Positions 22,952 to 37,840 are shown, numbered from the stretch's first letter. The stretch is DNA of 64,000 bases from Rotaria socialis (GCA_905331475.1 CAJNYU010000157.1:411711-475710); one strand, 5' to 3'. Numbers and translations are program-made. The notes: generated by a model not told the origin, from the sequence alone.

Positions 22952-25900
22952 ATGAAACCATCTCGTTTAGCACGTCGTTTTAATAAGAAAGGCCGTCAGC
23001 AAAAGAAAATCGTCATTGAACAACATTCATCAACTAATGTATTTTTGCTTTTATAGTTTTTTTGTTTAAATTAAATTTTTATTTGTATATTATCCAACAG
23101 GTTATTGTTGAAGGAGAAACGACGACAGCTGACAATAATTCAATTTTGCCATCAAAAAAACGAACCACTCATGCTATTCATCAAAAAGCACCTGCCAAAC
23201 GTAAATTGTCAAAAAAAGAACGTAAACGTCTTGAAAAAGTGCTTGATGTTAAAAAGAAAAAAGCTAAAGTAAAGAAATAGATTCACTATTTCTATTGTGC
23301 TTCTATGTTTACTTGTTTTATAGAGAGTCGAATTACTTGATCAATTAGGTCAAATACAAATTTCTAATGAAGAATTAGCTCTTCTACATTCAGTAAAAAA
23401 CATCGGTAGTAAAGCGAAAAGGTAATTTTCTTTATTTTGACATTAAAAGTAAAATTTTGTTTTACACTAGGCAACCATTTGATTCTCATTCTTCAACACT
23501 TACTTCTTCGCCGTTGGTTAATTTTACTCCACTTTCAAAAAAACGTCCAGCTCAACTACCGACTGAATCTATTCTAAAGTTAGTTTAATACTCTTTAGTT
23601 ATAAGTTAATATTTGCGTTTATTCAGTGAGTCAGAATCAAGTTCAGATGAAGATGACGATGAAACTATAAATGATGAAGAAATTCGTAAAGCTTTAGCTC
23701 CTTCTCAACCAACAATACCAGTAGTAGCAGTTCCTTTGCCTACTATCAAAAAACGACAACGTGAAGATAGTACAAGTAGTACCGAAGAAACAAAAATCGA
23801 TATTCCAGCTCGACCACATGCTAATGTTCAAGTCGATCGTAGTGAAGAAATGCAAGCACTACGTTCACAATTACCAATTATTACCGAAGAACAAGCTATC
23901 ATGGAAGCTATTCATGATAATCTTGTTGTACTTATTTGTGGAGAAACTGGTAAAAAAGACAAATTTTATATTCAATTAAAACAAACCAACTAAAATTTGT
24001 TTAGGTAGCGGTAAAACAACTCAACTACCTCAATTTCTTTACGAAGCTGGCTATACTCTCGATGGTAAAATGATTGGTATTACTGAACCAAGACGTGTAG
24101 CTGCTATATCAATGGCAATACGTGTTGCACAAGAATTAAATTTAACGAATGAGTCTGTTCATTTATTTTTCCTACGAAATTTTCTTTTTAAATCATTTAT
24201 CTTTCTAGACAAGTTTCATATCAAATACGTTATGAAGGTACATTTAAACAAGATACAACACGTATTAAATTTATGACCGATGGTGTTCTATTGAAAGAAG
24301 TTCAAAATGATTTTTTATTAACTAAATACAGTTGTATACTGATCGATGAAGCGCACGAACGTAGTGTTGCAACAGATGTTTTAATCGGTTTACTCTCACG
24401 CATCGTACCCATTCGTTGTCGACGAAATGATCCACTTCGTCTTGTTATCATGTCAGCTACAATGCGTATAGAAGAATTCGTCAGTAATCGCCATTTATTT
24501 AAATTAAAACCAAAGATCATTAATATTGATGCAAGACAATTTCCGGTTACAATTCATTTTAATAAGAAAACACCGAAAAATTATATTAATGAAGCATTTA
24601 AAAAAGTTTGTAAAATTCATCGGCAATTACCATCCGGTGGCATCCTGGTGTTTGTTACGGGTCAACAAGAAGTTCAAACATTGTGTCATCAATTGAGAAA
24701 AAAATTTCCAATGACAACACAAACAGAAGATGATGGTAACATTTTTTTTCGGTCTCAGAAAAACTTCTGTATATGAATGGTTTCTATGAAACGTCCACCC
24801 CTGATTTTATGAGAATATTTCAATAAATCTATGTAAGTGTTCGACATTTATTGCGCATATGTTTTTATTGTTTACATATGCGTAACAGAGAGAAACGATA
24901 GGCACCTACTTAAACAAAGTAAAAAGCATTCCTACACTTTAAATTCATTATTTATTTGATACAAAAAAAAAACGAATTCTTTTTTTTCTAATATTTAGAC
25001 GAACCACAATTTAAAACAAAAAAATTTAGAAAAGAGAAAAAAACAACCAACGACAATAAAACTCCATTGGATATAATCGATGAAGAAGAACTTGAACATT
25101 TACAATCGGATATTGATGAAGACGAAGAAAAGGAACAAGAACAAGAAGAAGAATGTACAATCACAAGCGATCTTGATGATGAAGATACGAATGTAAAAGG
25201 AATATCTTTTGAACCACTTTATGTTCTTCCAATTTATGCAATACTTTCATCAGAAAAACAAGCTCGAGTAAGATTTCTCTACCCAATTTATTTATGTGTC
25301 ATATAAAAATTCTCATTAGGTATTCGAACCTCCACCACCGGGCACACGTTTATGTGTTGTAGCGACTAATGTTGCTGAAACATCTATTACCATATCCAAT
25401 GTAAAATATATTGTTGATTGTGGCAAAGTAGGATTTTTTTATCAAATCAAAAATAAAATTTTATATATATATGATTTCCTCCTAGGTCAAAACAAAGTAT
25501 TATGATAAATTAACTGGCGTATCAACATTTCGTATCGAATGGACTTCCAAAGCATCAGCTAGTCAGCGAACAGGTCGTGCTGGTCGAACAGCGCCTGGTC
25601 ATTGTATGTAGAGATCAATTTCATGAAATCAATCATCTAGAGGAGAATTTTATTTTTATAGGTTATCGACTTTATTCATCAGCTATCTATAATGATTCGT
25701 TTGCAGAATATACAGCTCCAGAAATCGTTCGAAAACCTGTTGAAGATCTTGTTTTACAATTAAAAACGTTAAATATTGATCGTCTTGCTAATTTTCCATT
25801 TCCGACATCACCGGATTTGAAAGCAATCAATGTCGCTGAACAGCTTCTCGTTCAGTTAAACGCACTAGATAGTAAATCACCGACGAAAACAATTACTGAA

Positions 25901-27723
25901 CTAGGTCGTCGAATGTCAGCATTTCCAATCAATCCCAGATACTCAAAAATGCTTGTTATTGCACAAGAAAATAAAGATATATTACCCTATGTACTTGCAC
26001 TTGTTGCAGCACTTAGTGTCAATGAAGTATTAACCAGTGGACTAGTTAAAATTCAAAAAGTAAAAATAGTTTCTTTTTTTTCAAATAAAATATACAAAAA
26101 AAAAACGCTTTTTCTAGGATAGTCAAGAACTTTGCATTAATCTAGATGATGTCAGACGACAATGGATAGGACAAGTATGTATTTTTATTTTCATTGGTGA
26201 ATATGTGATTTTTCATTTGTTAATAATGCATAGGGAGAAACACTTTTATTTGGTGATATGATGGTTTTACTGAAAGCTGTTGGTGCATTAGATCATCAAA
26301 ATTCAAAAAACGATCTATCTATTTGTACACGTTATGGATTAAGACCAAAAGCTATGGCTGAAATTCGTAAAATTCGTCGACAATTAACGCAAATCGGTAA
26401 AAGAAATATTAGTCTTCGCGCTGTTTTTTTTTACAGAGACGATCAAAAAGCGGGTTTTGCTTTTGTAAGAAAACATCTGTAGAGAAAAAGAAGAAAAACA
26501 ACCGATGAATAATATGTGTCAGAAACTCTATTCCGTCCACTATGAATTTTTTCTTTCCTTATTCAATCATCCTAGAAAACTAAAGCTTCTGTTTCTCATT
26601 GCTTTTCTTTCCTCCGCCAAATTATTATTCCGGAAGAGAAAAACAAGGCAAGCTATTTATCATACATAGGGATATTCCATTGGTAGAAAATATCTGATTT
26701 AGTAAACCGAATACTTTGCTTTTAGTGAAATCAATATTACCCGAAACAGCAACAGTACTCGATGCTCGTCTTCTACCACCTAGCGAGCAGCAAATATGTC
26801 TATTACGTAAAGTGCTTGCAGCTGGTATGGTCGATCGTTTAGCCAAGTAAATTTGTATGTTTATGATTGATAATATTAGATTTTTTTTCTTTCTAGGAAA
26901 ATCGAAGGATCTGTTGTGATTAATGGCCATAAAGCAAATAATGCCTATCAGGTTATTTTCATAGAAAAACAAAACTATAATTCCGATGCTTACGATTTAG
27001 ACTCTCCTACTCGAAGAACCGGTGTTTATTCATCCATCATCCGTGCTTGCAAATGATTCACCACTATTTGTTTGTTATCAAGAATTACATGAAACAAGTC
27101 GAATATTTATCAAAGGTAAATTGTTTGCTATGTAACTATCGAAGGAGTTCTGAAATGTTTAGATATTTGCGCTATTCAAATGGATTGGATTGTTCAATTA
27201 AATCCACATTTATGTTCATTTGGTCCAATTGAAGAGGAGCCATCGCCACGTTACGATGAAACTCAAGATAAATTGCTTTGCCATCGTAAAGCAACCATAG
27301 GTCAACGAGTCTCGTGGTCATTGGGTACACCTGTTGAAACAATTTTTTCAAATAATACAGTTGATCGTTATCGTTGGTTTGCAAAGTTTTTTCTCGATGG
27401 TATTATTTGTCCACGTCTTTTACAATTTCGTCCTGCTCTATTATGTTCATCTAATGCCATGGTTAAATCCTGGGCGTCACTCATGGAACGAACACAATTA
27501 TTGATAAATGCATTAGCAGCAAAAGACATTGATAGTCGAATACAATTGAAAGAAGTTTGGTCAACACAACCGAAATGTAAGAAAATTAATTGAATAATTT
27601 GTTTGCTTGAATTTCTTTTTTCATTTAGATCTACTTGATGTCTATTGTAATTGGTTACCGGAATCATTACATGCTCAAGTTAGATCTCTATGGCCACCAG
27701 TACCGTCTGTTTTGAAAAAATAA
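22952..27723 (+). CDS. DHX37: DEAH-box RNA helicase DHX37/Dhr1
   Basis: Nucleolar helicase that releases U3 snoRNA during small-subunit ribosome maturation (family knowledge). Eighteen exons: 22952-23038, 23101-23268, 23324-23421, 23471-23578, 23627-23949, 24005-24152, 24209-24735, 24999-25267, 25320-25427, 25486-25603, 25662-26059, 26118-26174, 26234-26396, 26726-26846, 26897-26951, 27001-27115, 27145-27576, 27629-27723; 3390 nt, 1129 residues, close to the usual length. Seen in order: basic N-terminus with KKGRQQ, Lys-rich and acidic linkers, P-loop GETGSGKTT formed across an intron, [20 protein letters not shown], an acidic insert (exon 8), [19 protein letters not shown], then the winged-helix/ratchet region ([12 protein letters not shown]) and C-terminal OB-fold region ending [10 protein letters not shown]. 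The donor after exon 6 is weak (GTCTGT). All key helicase residues look intact. Confidence 0.95.
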
Positions 27724-27886
27724 AGTTATGCATACGAAATTTGTTTCTGTTTTTCTTTGTATGTAAAAATTCATTCTAAGAATGTTTTAAATTTAAATAT
27801 AAAACAAAAACGAAAACTTGATAGTATCATTGTTATCGATTGTTCATCTATGAACAATTCTAGATAAAATCCAAAAAGTCTCAACA

Positions 27887-29630
<1,744 letters not shown>

Positions 29631-29877
29631 TCTCAGTCAATCATTTGTGATTCCTTTTTCTTTTTGCACTACAGTAACAATAGATAAAACAATTTGAATA
29701 AACCATACATTTTTCCTCTTTCTTTCTCTCTCTCTCTCTATCTCATTCAATGTTTGTTCACGTCTATTGTGTAAAAAAGAAGACGAAGGAGAAGAAGAAG
29801 AGATTAGTCATTGAACAATGTAAATAATCATAGACAAAAGAATGAAAGTAAATAGACGACACGAACAGTAGTAAAAG

Positions 29878-30393
29878 ATGCTGTTTCGATATTGGTTCAT
29901 GTTACTATTTTTGACATTTCTATTGATTTTACCATTGAACGCTGACCGAAAACCTTCATTTCGAACTACATTTTCATGTTTCAAATGCACACATCATGAT
30001 AAACCTCAAGAAATGAAAGAAGCAGCATGTATGAAAAAATTTGATTTAAGTAAATATACTCAAGACGAATGTCAAAGTGAAAATGGTCCAGGCAAATGCC
30101 TTAAATCATATGAAAAAACGGAAGCACGTACAAAAAAACAAATTGAAGATGATGAACGGTCTGTAACAACACGTAAATGTGTATCACAAGGTGAACTTGA
30201 TTATTTAAAAAACATACGAAACGTTGATACAACCGACGGATGTCATACGATACGTTCAACGAAAACTAAACATAAAGTTTATTGTTTTTGCTCAACGAAT
30301 CTATGTAATCATACGCGAAAAAATTATAAACTATCCATATTTAGTCTGTTTTTTTGTCTAATAATTGTTTTATTTTATAAAATAAAAATCTAA
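29878..30393 (+). CDS. Ly6/uPAR-like secreted or membrane-anchored protein
   Basis: 171 residues in one exon. Residues 1-22 form a strong signal peptide (FMLLFLTFLLILPLNA). The mature part has paired cysteines in the three-finger style, beginning CFKC and ending with the diagnostic CFCSTNLCNH. It closes with a hydrophobic tail (IFSLFFCLIIVLFY), suggesting a GPI anchor or a single membrane span. The middle is Lys/Glu-rich and charged. Such proteins act on the cell surface in many animals; the partner here is unknown. CT-rich tracts (29720-29745) and an AG-rich stretch lie upstream. The fold assignment rests on cysteine spacing. Confidence 0.7.
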   Translation: MLFRYWFMLLFLTFLLILPLNADRKPSFRTTFSCFKCTHHDKPQEMKEAACMKKFDLSKYTQDECQSENGPGKCLKSYEKTEARTKKQIEDDERSVTTRKCVSQGELDYLKNIRNVDTTDGCHTIRSTKTKHKVYCFCSTNLCNHTRKNYKLSIFSLFFCLIIVLFYKIKI

Positions 30394-30513
30394 AGAACAT
30401 TCTCGAACAAATAAACGGCATTTTTTTTCATTGCATAATCCCATTAGCAATAAAATATCTATATATATATATATATATATAAATCAATTGTAAAAACAAA
30501 ATATAACTTCATC

Positions 30514-31080
30514 ATGGCACACATGCAACAGGTATGGTAGTGATGATGGTGACTACTATTTTTATTTAATCCTGTTTTAATGTAGGGACAAATTAATGAT
30601 GTTGATGAAGCTGCTCAACAAAAATATCACTTTGTTCAAGCAACAAATACTAATGGGCCGAAAAGATATTTGTCAAATTCGAATAAATCAGTTTTTAATT
30701 TAAAATGGAAGCCTCCAGGTGCTAAACAAAATCCAATACAGAGTGAACAAATATACATGCCAAATCCAAATCCTGGTTACGCCGTAGCACATGCACCTGT
30801 TGAATATTATTATCCGTATGCTCATCCACCTGAGGCTACGAAGAAAAAACAACTGCCGAAAAAAACACGTCAACAGCCAGTGAATGATACAGTAAAAAAA
30901 CCAATAGGAATAAAACAAAGTGAAAAAGCCGCCAATTTATACAGTAGTAATAAATTGAAAATACAACATTATTATGCTGATTCACCAGATGAAGCAAAAC
31001 GACTTATTAATGAACTTCGACAAAAAGGCTTTGTCGAAACAGATATTAAAGTACAAGAAAGAGATCCTGATGATAATTAA
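30514..31080 (+). CDS. Unknown 170-residue protein, Pro/Tyr-rich middle
   Basis: Two exons, 30514-30531 and 30586-31080. The start MAHMQQ is followed by GQINDVDEAAQQKYHFVQ, a Lys/Pro/Tyr-rich middle (VEYYYPYAHPPEATKKKQ), a basic stretch and a predicted helical C-terminal part (DEAKRLINELRQKGFVE). No signal peptide or membrane segment is seen. It lies only 120 bp after the Ly6-like gene on the same strand, separated by an (AT)n tract. No family recognised; the frame, splice sites and composition support a real gene. Confidence 0.6.
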
Positions 31081-31797
31081 TACGATAATAATAATATTTT
31101 AACATTATTATTTATATTCGTATGTAACGGTGAACAGCTGTAAATAATTTTACTTTACTTAATAATAAAATTCAATTAGACATAACCAATCATATGATTG
31201 ATGGATTTCTAGAGCCGACAGTATTCTGCTTCTATATTTGATATTAATAGCTCCATCAAACGAGGAATTTTGTTTGTTTACTTGTCAATCATGTTATTAA
31301 AGATAAGGTCTTAACAACATTTTATAGAGAAGAATGTGGCATTATTTATAGTCGTCATTCGAATGAATAATGACAAATAACTATAGCAATAATTGGATAT
31401 CAGATTTCGTGGCACTTTCAAGCTGCGTTTTAGTCTGGAAGGAGAAATTGCCCTAAGTGTAGCAGTCTAAGACGAGATAGAAGAAATACGGTAATAGAAA
31501 ATGTTTTCAGATATTTGATTGACGTATAATAAAACAAATGATATTAGAATTATAGCAGCGAGAAAATCTGTTGTCTATATTTTTTCTGATCGCACATGCC
31601 AGAATTCTCCGGGGAATTTCTTCTTGTAGTTGCGATTGCTGTTTTTTAACAGACTTTGTTTTTCCTTTTCGGGTATAATAAGCGTCCTCTTTCGCTCAGA
31701 CGAATTTAATTCGTCTATTTAACTACCCAATTTCAGCATAACTAAATAACTAAATATATATATATATCTAAATTTCAATTAATATTTCTTTTGATTT
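31081..31797. other. Intergenic region before TMEM245
   Basis: AT-rich, with likely 3' UTR of the preceding gene and a short (AT)n tract near 31755-31766. No coding pattern or structured repeat noticed. Confidence 0.4.
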
Positions 31798-34703
31798 ATG
31801 GCGAATCGTTCAGAGTCTGAAGAAAAAAATCGTAAGTTATTTGAAAATTTCAATTTTTATATCTATTTATTTTATTAGGCAATATTTTTCGTCGTCTTGG
31901 TTCTTCCGTTTTGGATATAACCGCAACTACACAGTCCCCTGAACATGATCCACAATTATTTCGTGCAGCATTTATTCATTCAGCAGCTATTATATTTGTT
32001 TTCGTAGGCGGTGCATGTGGTCTACTTGCCTATCGAGTATTAGAACCATTTCTTCGTAGTATATTATGGTCAATATTAGCCGGTGCATTTTTGTTTCCAT
32101 TTAAAAATCATTTAACATTAACAGCTCGACATTATTTACATCAATTGGATACAGATTCGCATGTATTATTTTATGGTTTGGTTGTATTATTACCATTACG
32201 AACAATCGATAGAACAATTGAATCAATTTTTCCATATAGTAAAAAAAAATGGAGAGAATTATTAATTATTTTCATATTTTTAATATCGATTAAATTGGTT
32301 CAAACCGGTTTTGTTTATCATTGGATATTTATCATCGGGTATGGTTTTATTGAGAAACTTAGTTGTATTGTTCATCTATGCGATTCATTATGGGTGACAG
32401 CAGTACTTTTCGGTTATTTAATTTCTGTTCTAACTATGTATGAGAATTCACCGGTGATAAGATTTTTATTAAATCTCTTGGCAATACCAGTTTGGTTTAT
32501 TCTATTACTTTATCTTTCACAATTTCTTCCAGTTAATTATCGATTGATTGTAGTTATTCTATCGATTATATTAACAGTGGTTGGTTTTGTTGTAGATTTT
32601 CGAGAGCGAACTAAACAAAATATTGTTCGTAAGTTGATCAGTTTCTTGTTAATAGGAAAAAAAACAGAGATGTTATAGAGTAATGTTCTCAATTTGACAA
32701 TTTTGTTTAGAATCGGAATCTACGAATGACAATGAAGGTCGTAAATCAATCTTCACTTATTTCATAAACATATTCTATGGAGTACGAACATCTAATCATG
32801 TTACACAAGAACAATCTTCAGTAACTGATACGTCAAATTCTTCAGCGTCTTCTACACCTTATTTTAAATTTATATTTTGGTCTTTAGTAGCCATTAAATT
32901 CTATGAAGGGCATTGGTTTCTTGTACGAATATTAATTTTTGTTAGTATTTATACAACAATTAAAAAATTACTCATTATAACATACATTTATTTAACAAGA
33001 CAAGAAAGTGTTCAATGTTTAATTCAACGAATCATCGAATTCTTACAAGTTCGGTAAGAAGAGATTTTATTTTTCTACAACAATCTTTATTTTTTCTTAA
33101 AAATTAGACGTGATGTTTTAACTCCATCACCTTTAAATGGTCTTCTTCGTTTTTTTATCAAAGGAGATAAAAAAATTAATCATGGCCTACAAGCATCTAT
33201 CGATTATCTAGTTAGCGCATGTATGATTGTTACATTATTGATAACCGTTCTTTTTGGAACAATACTTCTTGTCATACAGGTTTTTATTTTCGAAATGTTT
33301 GTATTGAATCTATTTTTTGCTATTTAGATTCATCACGAAAGTATACATATGATTCAATTGACAAGTAATCTTATTAATGAAACACTGGTACTTCAACCAT
33401 CATTTCAACATTTGTTACCTGATAAAGAACATATGAGTCAACTAATGGATTCAGCTGTGAATAATTTTTATTTTGTTGGTAGAACTTGGATTGGAACGCA
33501 GGTTAGTCGAAATAATATTTTACTACTAAATCTTACCAGATAAAATCTCAGAATATATTCGTTGCTTTGATAAAAAAAGACGAATTTTGTATTGTCACTC
33601 AATAATGAAGTTCTAAAGAAATTATCATGTTTGAAAATGAATTTTAGATAAATGCATTAAGTCAAGATAGTTCATCGAATACAAAATTAGAAAAAGATGT
33701 ATTACAATTATGGGATCATTTCTATGAATATATGTCGAATACATCGATATTATTATTACCCGATGAAAATCATAGTACAGCAATTTATTCGCCGATCAAT
33801 CATACATTGATCATGCCGAATCTTTACTTCCATTTTAGTGATTTATATCATTTAATTCATAATAATTTAGATTTTGTACATAGTGTTCTTGATTCAATTT
33901 GGAAGAATACGACACTTCTATTAACATTATTATCAACAATTATTTCTCTACTGTTCACTGGGGGTTTTGCTTTGTTTAATTTTCTTGTTTCGTTTATTGT
34001 TTTTGTTACTTTACTTTTCTATTTGTTATCACACTCGGATCAGCCTATCTATCGACCTACTGAATGGTTAAATAATACATTAGCTGTCGGTGGAAAAGGT
34101 TTAGGTAAAGCAGTGAACGATGCAGTTACGAGTGTTTTTGTTGCATCATTAAAAATTGCTGCTTTCTATGGTCTTTATACGTATGTATTACATACAGTAG
34201 TTGGTTCAAATCTTGTATTTTTACCAGCTGTTATTGCATCGATATGTGCTGTTACTTTAAAATCTTATTGGGCAGCATTACCTGGCTGCCTTGATCTATG
34301 GCTTGTACAACAACGACCTTTGGGTGCTTTTATTTTATTACTTGGTCAAATCGCACCAGTTTATGTTGTTGACACAGCTATTTATAGTGAAGTAAAAGGA
34401 GGTGGACATCAGGTAAGATTTCACTTTTTCGCTGACATGATCTTTAATTTTAATTTGTTTTCTTAAAAATAGTATTTAACAGCTTTGGCTATCGCTGGAG
34501 GTGTTTATTATCGTGGGATCGAAGGAGCTTTAATAGGTCCGATTGTGTTATGTTGTTTATTGGTTGGTGCACGATTATATAATGAAACCATGGCGACGAC
34601 ACTGTCTCCAAATCATGAACAGGAGTCACCAAAATCTTCATCAAATCCTACAGTGCAACCTGTAGTTCCTTCACATAGTGTACAAAGCACTATGATAGAT
34701 TAA
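31798..34703 (+). CDS. TMEM245: TMEM245 multipass membrane protein
   Basis: Seven exons: 31798-31831, 31879-32628, 32711-33053, 33108-33279, 33328-33501, 33648-34412, 34473-34703; 2469 nt, 822 residues, near the animal orthologue length. Early hydrophobic segments AAIIFVFVGGACGLLAYRVL and RSILWSILAGAFLFPFKNHL match the TMEM245 start. The C-terminal part (AIAGGVYYRGIEGALIGPIV) is the AI-2E-transporter-like block of the family. At least ten hydrophobic spans are visible, with a soluble, Asn-glycosylation-rich section in the middle (exons 5-6). Cellular role is poorly known; a transporter-like function is suggested only by the AI-2E similarity. The gene is the last in the co-oriented block. Confidence 0.85.
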
Positions 34704-35047
34704 TTTCATTGCATGCATAATAAGTATTGCTTATTTTTTAGTAGCATTTAGGCCATGCTTCGTGATTTATTTTCTCTCAAGTGTTTGCTTACATAAATAA
34801 AAATAGATAAAACTGATTTACTTTGTAGATGAATTCATTTTGCTCAGCTAAAATAATCTCACCATCTAGAGAATGTGGGCGTATCAGTCTTCTTTTAACG
34901 CTCACACCCACCAATCAATTTTAAAACAGCACCGCTTACGTTAGTGAACATACAGTAAAACATCAGGTGAATATGTCACGAACAATTTCTTTTCATTAAT
35001 TGAAAGATAAACAAAAAATACGTTTAATTCTAATAGAAAAACACTAG
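34704..35047. other. Convergent intergenic region with telomere-like hairpin motif
   Basis: Lies between the 3' ends of TMEM245 (plus) and the NHL gene (minus). It holds a G-rich word (GTGGGCGT near 34876) and a C-rich partner (CTCACACCCACC near 34901-34912) separated by about 20 nt. Confidence 0.45.
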
Positions 35048-36514
35048 TTAATAATGAAATTTCTCACATGCAGATTTATCAATTTTAAACATTTGAATAC
35101 GATAGTTCGACATATCAGCTACATACAAGTTACCGGTTCGGTCAAATGACAAATCAAATGGTTCACTAAGTTGATTAGATTTATCGCCTGATTCACCGCC
35201 TCCCATAATAACTATGCCCTCTTTCTTTCCTTTTAAATAACGCATCACCCGATTATTCACAGTATCAGTCACGTAAATAGAGCCCATTTGATCAACAACA
35301 AGTGAAGTAGGAAATGATAACTGATCGAGTTCACTATCTGACTCATTCCCACCAGCAATCAGAATACCTTCTTGTGCATTATCGATCCATTTCATGATTC
35401 GGTTATTGAGATGATCGGCTATATATACGGATCGATCTTTATCAATAAACGAATAGTAGGGCGAATTGAGCTGGTCCAAATCTGAGCCCCGTCCATGTCC
35501 ACCGGCTACAATTTTTTCACTGGTATTCGTTCCAATATGCCACCGACTAACACGATGTTCACCAAAATCAGTAACATACAAAAATTGATCACTGTCAATC
35601 ATCAAGCCAGCACAAGAAATATTTGAAATATATATCTCTCCCTTCGAAACACCTAGAGGCCATCGGATCACTCGGCGATCTCCATAATCACAAATGAACA
35701 TTGTTCCATTCTTATCAATAGCAAGATCAACGGGATTAAAGATACCATCGTCAGTGCCCTTTACATCGGCTACAACCACACCATTTTTAGATGATGAGTC
35801 CCATTTTATCACTCGCTGATTTGCTTGATCGGCAACATAGACTGAACTATCATCTTCATTAATAAACAACCCGCTGGCAAAGTCAAGTTGATTTAATTCA
35901 CCACCAATTCCATTTCCGCCAGCAACAGTTATTCCATCCCGTGACCATACTGCCTTTTCACAGATTCCATCTGAAGTTGGAGCTAAAAAACAAGAAGAGA
36001 TAGACGTCTGAAAATTTGATGTATTTCACTAATTACTTGTTGCTGTTGTTATTTCTTGTATTGGTGGACACATGGTATTTGTAGTCATGCTTATTGGATA
36101 GCATAGAGGATGTACTTGACATTGTGGATGTTGAACACATACATGATCAGGTTGAAGACATGCTTGGTTTTTACCAAAACACGAACTTAGTTCTGAACAT
36201 CTGACATGAAGAAAACTGCATTTGCCTGCATTGGTATCACCCGGTAGTTTTAGACATCTGCAACCGGGATTTGATGAACACTGAGAATATTGAGTCAATC
36301 CTTGACATGTCTGTGTTTTAACTAAAACTAGACAATAGATACGTAAAGACTAGTCACATAGAAATTTTAAGCAATACCTAAGACGCTAAACAAAATAGAT
36401 ATTAGATTATAGATAGATAAAGAGTTAAATATTATCATACTTGAGAATGACAATAAAGAATAACATGACGCGAGATTGCATTACACGCTGATCATATGTA
36501 GTCGTATGACTCAT
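35048..36514 (-). CDS. Membrane-anchored Cys-rich NHL-repeat protein
   Basis: Four exons on the minus strand: 36514-36441, an 8-nt microexon 36385-36378, 36321-36037 and 35982-35048; 1302 nt, 433 residues. The N-terminus has a hydrophobic segment MLFFIVILNVLV (signal anchor or signal peptide). A Cys-rich region follows (CSSNPGCRCLKLPG, CVQHPQCQVHPLCYP), then a short Thr-rich joint. The last about 310 residues form NHL repeats, a beta-propeller: DSDQFLYVTDFGEHRVSRW, DKDRSVYIADHLNNRIMKW, DQMGSIYVTDTVNNRVMRY, DRTGNLYVADMSNYRIQMF. Each has the Y(V/I)(A/T)D..N.R core. The propeller is probably extracellular. Ligand unknown; architecture seen, location inferred. Confidence 0.8.
36378..36385 (-). 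other. 8-nt microexon of the NHL gene
   Basis: Minus-strand sequence CGTCTTAG between an AG acceptor (GTTTAG) and a GT donor (GTATTGC). With it, exon 1 (phase 2) and exon 3 (phase 1) join in frame as ILNVLVKTQT. Without it they do not join in frame. The whole CDS is a multiple of three only with this exon. Confidence 0.65.
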
Positions 36515-37592
36515 TTTCTTTCTGCAAAAATAAAACACTAATTTTACCAGAAAATTGGAATAAAAAACATCTATTTAATCGATCTTTAACTCCTATTCTT
36601 ACAATGTGTCAAAAGAAAAAGACCTATACGATATGAGAATCATATTGTAAAAGAGCTAGGTCGCTCTTTTATTATAATTAGACTACTTTCAAGTTTTTCG
36701 CCTCATGCAATTTTTTCGCTCAATTTCAGTCACGAGACGATTTCGTTTTGTCAACTCTTATCATAAAAGCCTAAAACAAGGAATCTAGCAAGAAAAAAAA
36801 CACGCGAAGTACAACATCAAACAGAACAAATAGACTACTTTTTTCTTCTTCTACATAAATAAAAGATAACAACAATTTGTTTTAAAGAATAGCTTCATAC
36901 TGCGTTGTTTTCGCCTAAACAAGTTACAACAAATCAACAAAAGAAAGCATTCACTTCACATGTTATTCTAATAGTAAAATTCAGTGGAAATTCGGTTTTG
37001 TATAAAATTGACTGTAAACAAACTAATGCATTTTCAAACCGAAGGGTGTGCGGGTATCACTAAAAGACGAATGGCAAATCAACACGCACACCAAACATTT
37101 AATCATTTAATTTACAGTGAATTCAATGTTAAATAGAAGTTGCACTTAAGCCACTATCATTACAACAAAAGTTTGCTCAATCGACTTCACTGATTTGACC
37201 GATATTTTTATAGTAGGTAACCCAGAAAATGTTAGGAAGAAACTAAAAACTTCAACTCAAATGGATGAACCATTCTTAAGATATAGACATTCGAAGTAAA
37301 ATGGTGTACAGTTTCTTTATATGCCAACAATTTTAAGTAGATTTTCATTTTCTTGCGAACGATCCGAATTATAGTAAAACATTTTTCACCGCAAATATTA
37401 TCAACGATGAGCTACCGTTTCACGATATTGAAAGTATCTCGCGCTGGAAACAATTTGCTCGATAACATAGCTCTGGCTCAGAAATCAGGGCCACAATGTA
37501 TAGGGCGAATTCAAGTATAGTCTCATATGAAAGAGCACATTAAACTGCATCGAATGGTGTATTCAAAACTTTTGCTTGCAAAAACAAAGTTG
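36515..37592. other. Intergenic region upstream of the NHL gene
   Basis: No gene seen. A G-rich/C-rich pair of telomere-like words occurs at about 37045-37092 (GGGTGTGCGGGT and ACACGCACACC). Confidence 0.45.
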
Positions 37593-37840
37593 CCCCAGGT
37601 CTAACATACACGGTCGTATACGACGGTAAATCGCCGTATTTGGCCGTATTACATGGCTCCGTATTACGATCGTAAATCTCCGTGCCGTATACGGCGCTTT
37701 ACGGTCGTTTTTGATCGTATTATGACACGGAGATTTACGATCGTAATACGGAGCCATGTAATACGGCCAAATACGGCGATTTACCGTCGTATACGGCCCG
37801 TATTTCACCGTATACGGACGTCGTAAAGCTCGTCCTGGGT
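37593..37840. mobile_element. Foldback MITE with perfect 70-bp stem (copy 2)
   Basis: Ends CCCCAGGTCTAACA and CCTGGGT resemble the elements at 13495 and 61793. Inside, 37615-37684 and 37726-37795 are exact reverse complements over 70 nt with a 41-nt loop, rich in CCGTATACGG-type words. Open frames across it are a by-product of the symmetry. The perfect arms suggest recent formation or ongoing correction. Confidence 0.75.

Noticed and set aside
26397-26725. Open frame after exon 13 of DHX37 ([15 protein letters not shown])
   Set aside because: The helicase continues at 26726 with conserved sequence and correct phase; this is intron.
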